Assembly: GCF_047345415.1 (NCBI RefSeq)
Contig: NZ_JBLFEP010000002.1
Location: 372,001-436,000, forward strand
DNA length: 64,000 nucleotides
Direction: 5' to 3'
Origin: Maribacter_C sp947494565
GTDB lineage: Bacteria; Bacteroidota; Bacteroidia; Flavobacteriales; Flavobacteriaceae
Every line of letters begins with the position of its first letter. Position 1 is the stretch's first letter. Below, piece after piece: positions 61,901-64,000 of the stretch. A program made the translations under genes and the position numbers. The notes under the pieces are model-generated. The model was not told the origin of the DNA. It saw only the letters and a list, made by a program, of their open reading frames with translations, and made no database searches.

Positions 61901-63326
61901 TACCTTCAATACCGCTAAGTGCTAGAATGGGAATAAAAACAATCAGGATAATCAGCTGTCCAAAAATGGCCGAATTCATCATTTTGGAGGAACTTTGCTC
62001 GGTTATTTCGTCTTTTTTGGCTTGGAGTGCAGCGGGATTCAGTGAGGATAGCTCTGAACTTTTGGACATCATTTGAAACGCTATGAATTCAACGATGATT
62101 ACCGCGCCATCGATGATGATTCCGAAGTCGATGGCCCCTAAGCTCATGAGGTTGGCGTCTACACCAAAAATATACATGAGCGATAGGGCGAACAGTAAGC
62201 AGAGCGGTATGACCGAGGCGACAACCAGCCCAGACCTTAAGTTGCCCAATAGCAACACCACTACGAAAATAACAATTAGAAAACCCAGAATCAGATTTTC
62301 GAAAACCGTAAGTGTTGTTTTTGCGATAAGCTCACTTCGATCTAAAAACGGATTGATGTAAACTCCTTCCGGCAACGATTTCGAGATGATGGCCACACGT
62401 TCGTTTACGGCATCGATTACCTGTTTAGAGTTGGCGCCTTTGAGCATCATCACTTGCCCTAACACCTTTTCACCTTCCCCGTTTCCGGTAATCGCACCGA
62501 AACGGGTAGCACTTCCGAAACCGACCTGCGCCACATCTTTTATATAGACGGGAATGCCTTTTTTTAGTGTCACCACAATGTTTCGGATATCCTCTAGGTT
62601 TTTGACCAAACCTTCGCCACGAATAAAATAGGCTTGGTTCACTTTTTCGATATATCCACCGCCGGCCACACTGTTGTTCAGTTCCAATGCAGTGAATACG
62701 TCCTGAGCCGAAATACCCATAGCATTGAGTTTCTCTGTCGTGATCGCTATTTCATATTGTTTGAGAAATCCGCCCCAAGTATTCACTTCTACAACACCGG
62801 GAATACCCGAAAGTTGGCGTTTGACGATCCAGTCTTGAATGGTTCGTAGGTCAGTGGCGTCGTAACGGTCTTTATATTCCGGTTTTACATCGAGAATGTA
62901 CTGGTAGATTTCGCCCAAGCCGGTGGTAATCGGTCCCATTTCAGGTGTGCCGAATCCTTCAGGTATTTTTTCTGCTGCGGATTTGATTTTTTCCGCCAGC
63001 AACTGTCTAGGCAAGTAGGTGCCCAAGTCATCCTCAAAGACTACGGTAACCACGGAAAGTCCGAATTTCGAAACCGAGCGAATTTCTTTTACGCCCGGTA
63101 AGTTGGCCATCTCTAGTTCAACGGGATAGGTGATGAACTGCTCCATATCCTGTGTGGAAAGGTTTCTTGAGGTAGTGAGTACCTGCACTTGATTATTGGT
63201 CACGTCGGGCACGGCTCCTATGGGAATCTGTGTCAACGAGTAGCTACCGAAACCAATGATAAATGCGGTAAACAGGAATACGACGAACTTGTTACGTATA
63301 CTGAAATTGATGATGTATGAAAGCAT
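58986..63326 (-). CDS. CusA/CzcA heavy-metal RND pump fused to a TolC-like channel
   Basis: A 1446-residue protein about 400 residues longer than CusA. Residues 1-1045 are a heavy-metal RND permease (NKFVVFLFTAFIIGFGSYSLTQIPIGAVPDVTNNQVQ-type start, TM4 with GAIDFGIIIDGAVIIVE, three-Asp-free CzcA/CusA pattern). Residues about 1070-1446 form an outer membrane efflux (TolC-family) domain. The junction (about 1042-1069) has a basic segment (KKRKNKSLNPSLTKN), a hydrophobic core (VSAIVLLFVLMFSTAG) and NA|QENP, i.e. a full signal peptide inside the protein. The start at 63326 gives the normal RND N-terminus; the frame is open to 63377. Operon with SCO, the His-rich protein and CusB. Confidence 0.92.
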   Translation of the reverse strand: MLSYIINFSIRNKFVVFLFTAFIIGFGSYSLTQIPIGAVPDVTNNQVQVLTTSRNLSTQDMEQFITYPVELEMANLPGVKEIRSVSKFGLSVVTVVFEDDLGTYLPRQLLAEKIKSAAEKIPEGFGTPEMGPITTGLGEIYQYILDVKPEYKDRYDATDLRTIQDWIVKRQLSGIPGVVEVNTWGGFLKQYEIAITTEKLNAMGISAQDVFTALELNNSVAGGGYIEKVNQAYFIRGEGLVKNLEDIRNIVVTLKKGIPVYIKDVAQVGFGSATRFGAITGNGEGEKVLGQVMMLKGANSKQVIDAVNERVAIISKSLPEGVYINPFLDRSELIAKTTLTVFENLILGFLIVIFVVVLLLGNLRSGLVVASVIPLCLLFALSLMYIFGVDANLMSLGAIDFGIIIDGAVIIVEFIAFQMMSKSSELSSLNPAALQAKKDEITEQSSSKMMNSAIFGQLIILIVFIPILALSGIEGKMFRPMALTFSFALIGAMVLCFTYVPVIASVFLKPIKLSDKNSSIRLMRWFNQRYEPIIDWALKSKKQVLGLAVLLLLGTTVLFLRMGGEFIPTLDEGDFVIQPVLKTGTSLSKTVEITTQIEKILLNTFPEVKQVVTRIGAAEVPTDPMSMEESDVIIILKPKSEWVSATSKDELANKFKQALEIIPNMEVEFTQPIEMRFNELISGVRSDVAIKIFGEDLEVLSKKGNEIKDLIENVEGAADISVEKIVGLPQMNVTYDRSKIARYGLNIRELNDMISMGFVGRTVGSVFEGEKRFDMVVRLDAENRTDIDHLKNLYVDLPIGGKIPLSELAEIRYQKGAAKISRDDTRRRIVVGVNVRDRDMQSVVDDVRELIGQHIKMPVGYNITYGGQFENLQSAKSRLLVAVPIALLLIFVLLFFAFQSAGEAVLIFSAIPLAAVGGILLLWIRGMPFSISAGVGFIALFGIAVLNGIVLIEHFKELKKQHFDTMEALIKQGTKDRLRAVILTASAAALGFLPMAISTSAGAEVQRPLATVVIGGLITATLLTLVVLPVLYSLFEKRKNKSLNPSLTKNVSAIVLLFVLMFSTAGNAQENPKDLNELINLAIENNTDLKASKLNIEKSDALMGTAFDFDKTELYYSYDENNLTRSNLPLNVLGAQQDFLFPTVYFAKRKTSKANLALSTSSYGVQEKSLKRKVTAAYYQYQYAKEKERIYFRLDSLYQNFAYMAKRRFELGETNYLEKITASSKQRQLQIALEQAQTDVGIAYNLLLAEIQLPQHVTVKEAALVKIPLNVIDLNDTAEMEFSKNTIKLANAQRKQETQRLLPDISLNYFQGTNSSVNGTLIGYQAGLKIPLLFSGNAARIKASKITEKIAVEQSKAFEIRLNSRYTELQSQYDKYAKALDYYETEGHLLSQEILKTAELSFRNGEIDFFQYIQSIENAYEIQLDRLEQLNQYNQTVIQLNYISLN

Positions 63327-63397
63327 AATCCATATAAATTGATTGTATAAACCACAGTGCCTTAGGGCATGTGGCATTCAAAATTTAAAAAGTGGAA

Positions 63398-63796
63398 TTA
63401 TGCTTGCCGGGGCGGCTGAAGAAGACCTTCCTGTACGAGAGAGCGGTAGGAAGCCTGATAAAAGAAATTCGGATTGGGATCCACTGAAAAGTCCACTCCC
63501 AAGGTATTATCCGGGGTTTGGTAGAGTACATGGGCATACAATGTCAGGGTTTGACTTTGATGTTGAAAGGGCAGTCGCTCGTGCTCTTCTTTTTCCTCTT
63601 GATGTTTTTTACTATGTTCCGCTTTCAATTCGCCATAATGCTTTGAGATAAAAACAAAGAAATTATCCCCGTACTCCTCAGCATGAAATTGCGCGTGTTC
63701 GATAAGCTCATCCAATTCTACAAGATCATCGAAATGAACATTGAGGCTCTGGATCAAAATGAGCATAGAAATCGCTATGGACGTGATTTTAAGCAT
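63398..63796 (-). CDS. His-rich exported protein of the metal efflux operon
   Basis: A 132-residue protein with a signal peptide (MLKITSIAISMLILIQSLN, about 19 residues) and a mature part rich in His, Glu and Asp (ELIEHAQFHAEEYGD, KHYGELKAEHSKKHQEEKEEHERLPFQHQ; more than ten His). Proteins of this kind often lie next to CusA in Bacteroidota. A periplasmic metal-buffering role is plausible. The gene starts about 77 bp after the SCO stop and 72 bp before the pump start; a 7-bp inverted repeat sits at its promoter. Confidence 0.7.
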   Translation of the reverse strand: MLKITSIAISMLILIQSLNVHFDDLVELDELIEHAQFHAEEYGDNFFVFISKHYGELKAEHSKKHQEEKEEHERLPFQHQSQTLTLYAHVLYQTPDNTLGVDFSVDPNPNFFYQASYRSLVQEGLLQPPRQA

Positions 63797-63800
63797 AGTA

Positions 63801-63820
63801 TCTTATCCCTAAAGATAAGA
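63801..63820. promoter_or_regulatory. Inverted repeat upstream of the His-rich gene
   Basis: TCTTATC-CCTAAA-GATAAGA, perfect 7-bp arms, 4 bp before the ATG at 63796, overlapping a minus-strand TATCTTTA (63817-63810), one mismatch from a -7 box. A likely metal-responsive operator for a promoter internal to the operon, or a processing hairpin. Confidence 0.4.
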
Positions 63821-63872
63821 AATTTGACCACTATTGGGGTTTCTTTTGCACCAGAATGTATTTCTTGGCGGC

Positions 63873-64000
63873 TTACCCCTCGCTTTTCAAGGTTTTGACG
63901 TCAGTAACCAATTGGGCAATGGATGCGCGATTCAACCCATTGTAGATACCGCGAATATGTTTGTTCTTATCAATGAGCAAGAAGTTCTCCGTATGCAGAA
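63873..64000 (-). CDS. SCO1/SenC-family protein, C-terminal part only
   Basis: The last 42 codons of a frame that runs off the window edge: HTENFLLIDKNKHIRGIYNG then the tail RASIAQLVTDVKTLKSEG and TAA at 63873-63875. The HTENFLLID segment contains the conserved His of the copper site of SCO proteins (the CxxxC motif lies outside). SCO proteins deliver copper to cytochrome oxidase. Its position beside CusA/CusB-type efflux supports copper as the metal of the operon. Confidence 0.72.
   Translation of the reverse strand, partial: LHTENFLLIDKNKHIRGIYNGLNRASIAQLVTDVKTLKSEG

Overview
The window is a 64 kb stretch of a Bacteroidota chromosome, most likely a marine Flavobacteriaceae (Zobellia/Maribacter-like; genus not provable here). 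The evidence is two SusC/SusD pairs, two further TonB-dependent receptors with N-terminal carboxypeptidase-regulatory-like domains, many lipoproteins whose Cys is followed by S/D/E-rich residues, promoters of the Bacteroidota type (TTG about 18-20 bp before TAnnTTTG), and a CrtY-type lycopene cyclase. No rRNA, tRNA, CRISPR array, insertion sequence or prophage was recognised.

Layout. 1-3.1 kb: small secreted proteins and lipoproteins, including a DUF695/RraB-like protein. 3.1-11.1 kb: pirin, a D-aminoacylase-like amidohydrolase and a SusCD pair, followed by about 670 bp of decayed genes containing the C-terminus of an M14 carboxypeptidase; together these suggest a partly eroded peptide/amino-acid uptake locus. 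11.1-20.4 kb: a PiT phosphate transporter with PhoU-like tail, a DUF6503-like protein, a YwqK-type protein, an orphan receptor-like domain, a surface lipoprotein made of two 311-residue repeats, and a TonB receptor. 20.5-29.4 kb: housekeeping (dgt, DUF3078 barrel, dxs, tadA, ClC channel, aspS). 29.5-36.3 kb: a TetR-TolC-adaptor-RND efflux operon with a perfect 12+12 bp palindrome at its promoter. 36.3-38.4 kb: ECF sigma factor with a membrane partner, and a polyprenyl synthetase.

38.4-50.0 kb: the most unusual block, a five-gene minus-strand cluster SusC - SusD - FG-GAP/ASPIC-UnbV lipoprotein - vanadium-haloperoxidase-like lipoprotein - second FG-GAP/ASPIC-UnbV protein with a C-terminal membrane anchor. 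The last three genes are joined by two ATGA stop/start overlaps, and a perfect 11-bp-stem hairpin separates them from SusCD. It looks like one outer-membrane/periplasmic uptake-and-oxidation system of unknown substrate.

50.3-57.7 kb: a lipoprotein, lycopene cyclase, a TonB receptor divergent from a DtxR/MntR-type regulator plus GufA-like ZIP transporter (a metal uptake module sharing a palindrome-rich promoter), and a secreted FAD oxidoreductase. 57.8-64 kb: a heavy-metal (probably copper) efflux operon: SCO protein (cut by the window edge), His-rich exported protein, a CusA-TolC fusion with an internal signal-peptide-like junction, and a CusB-type adaptor.
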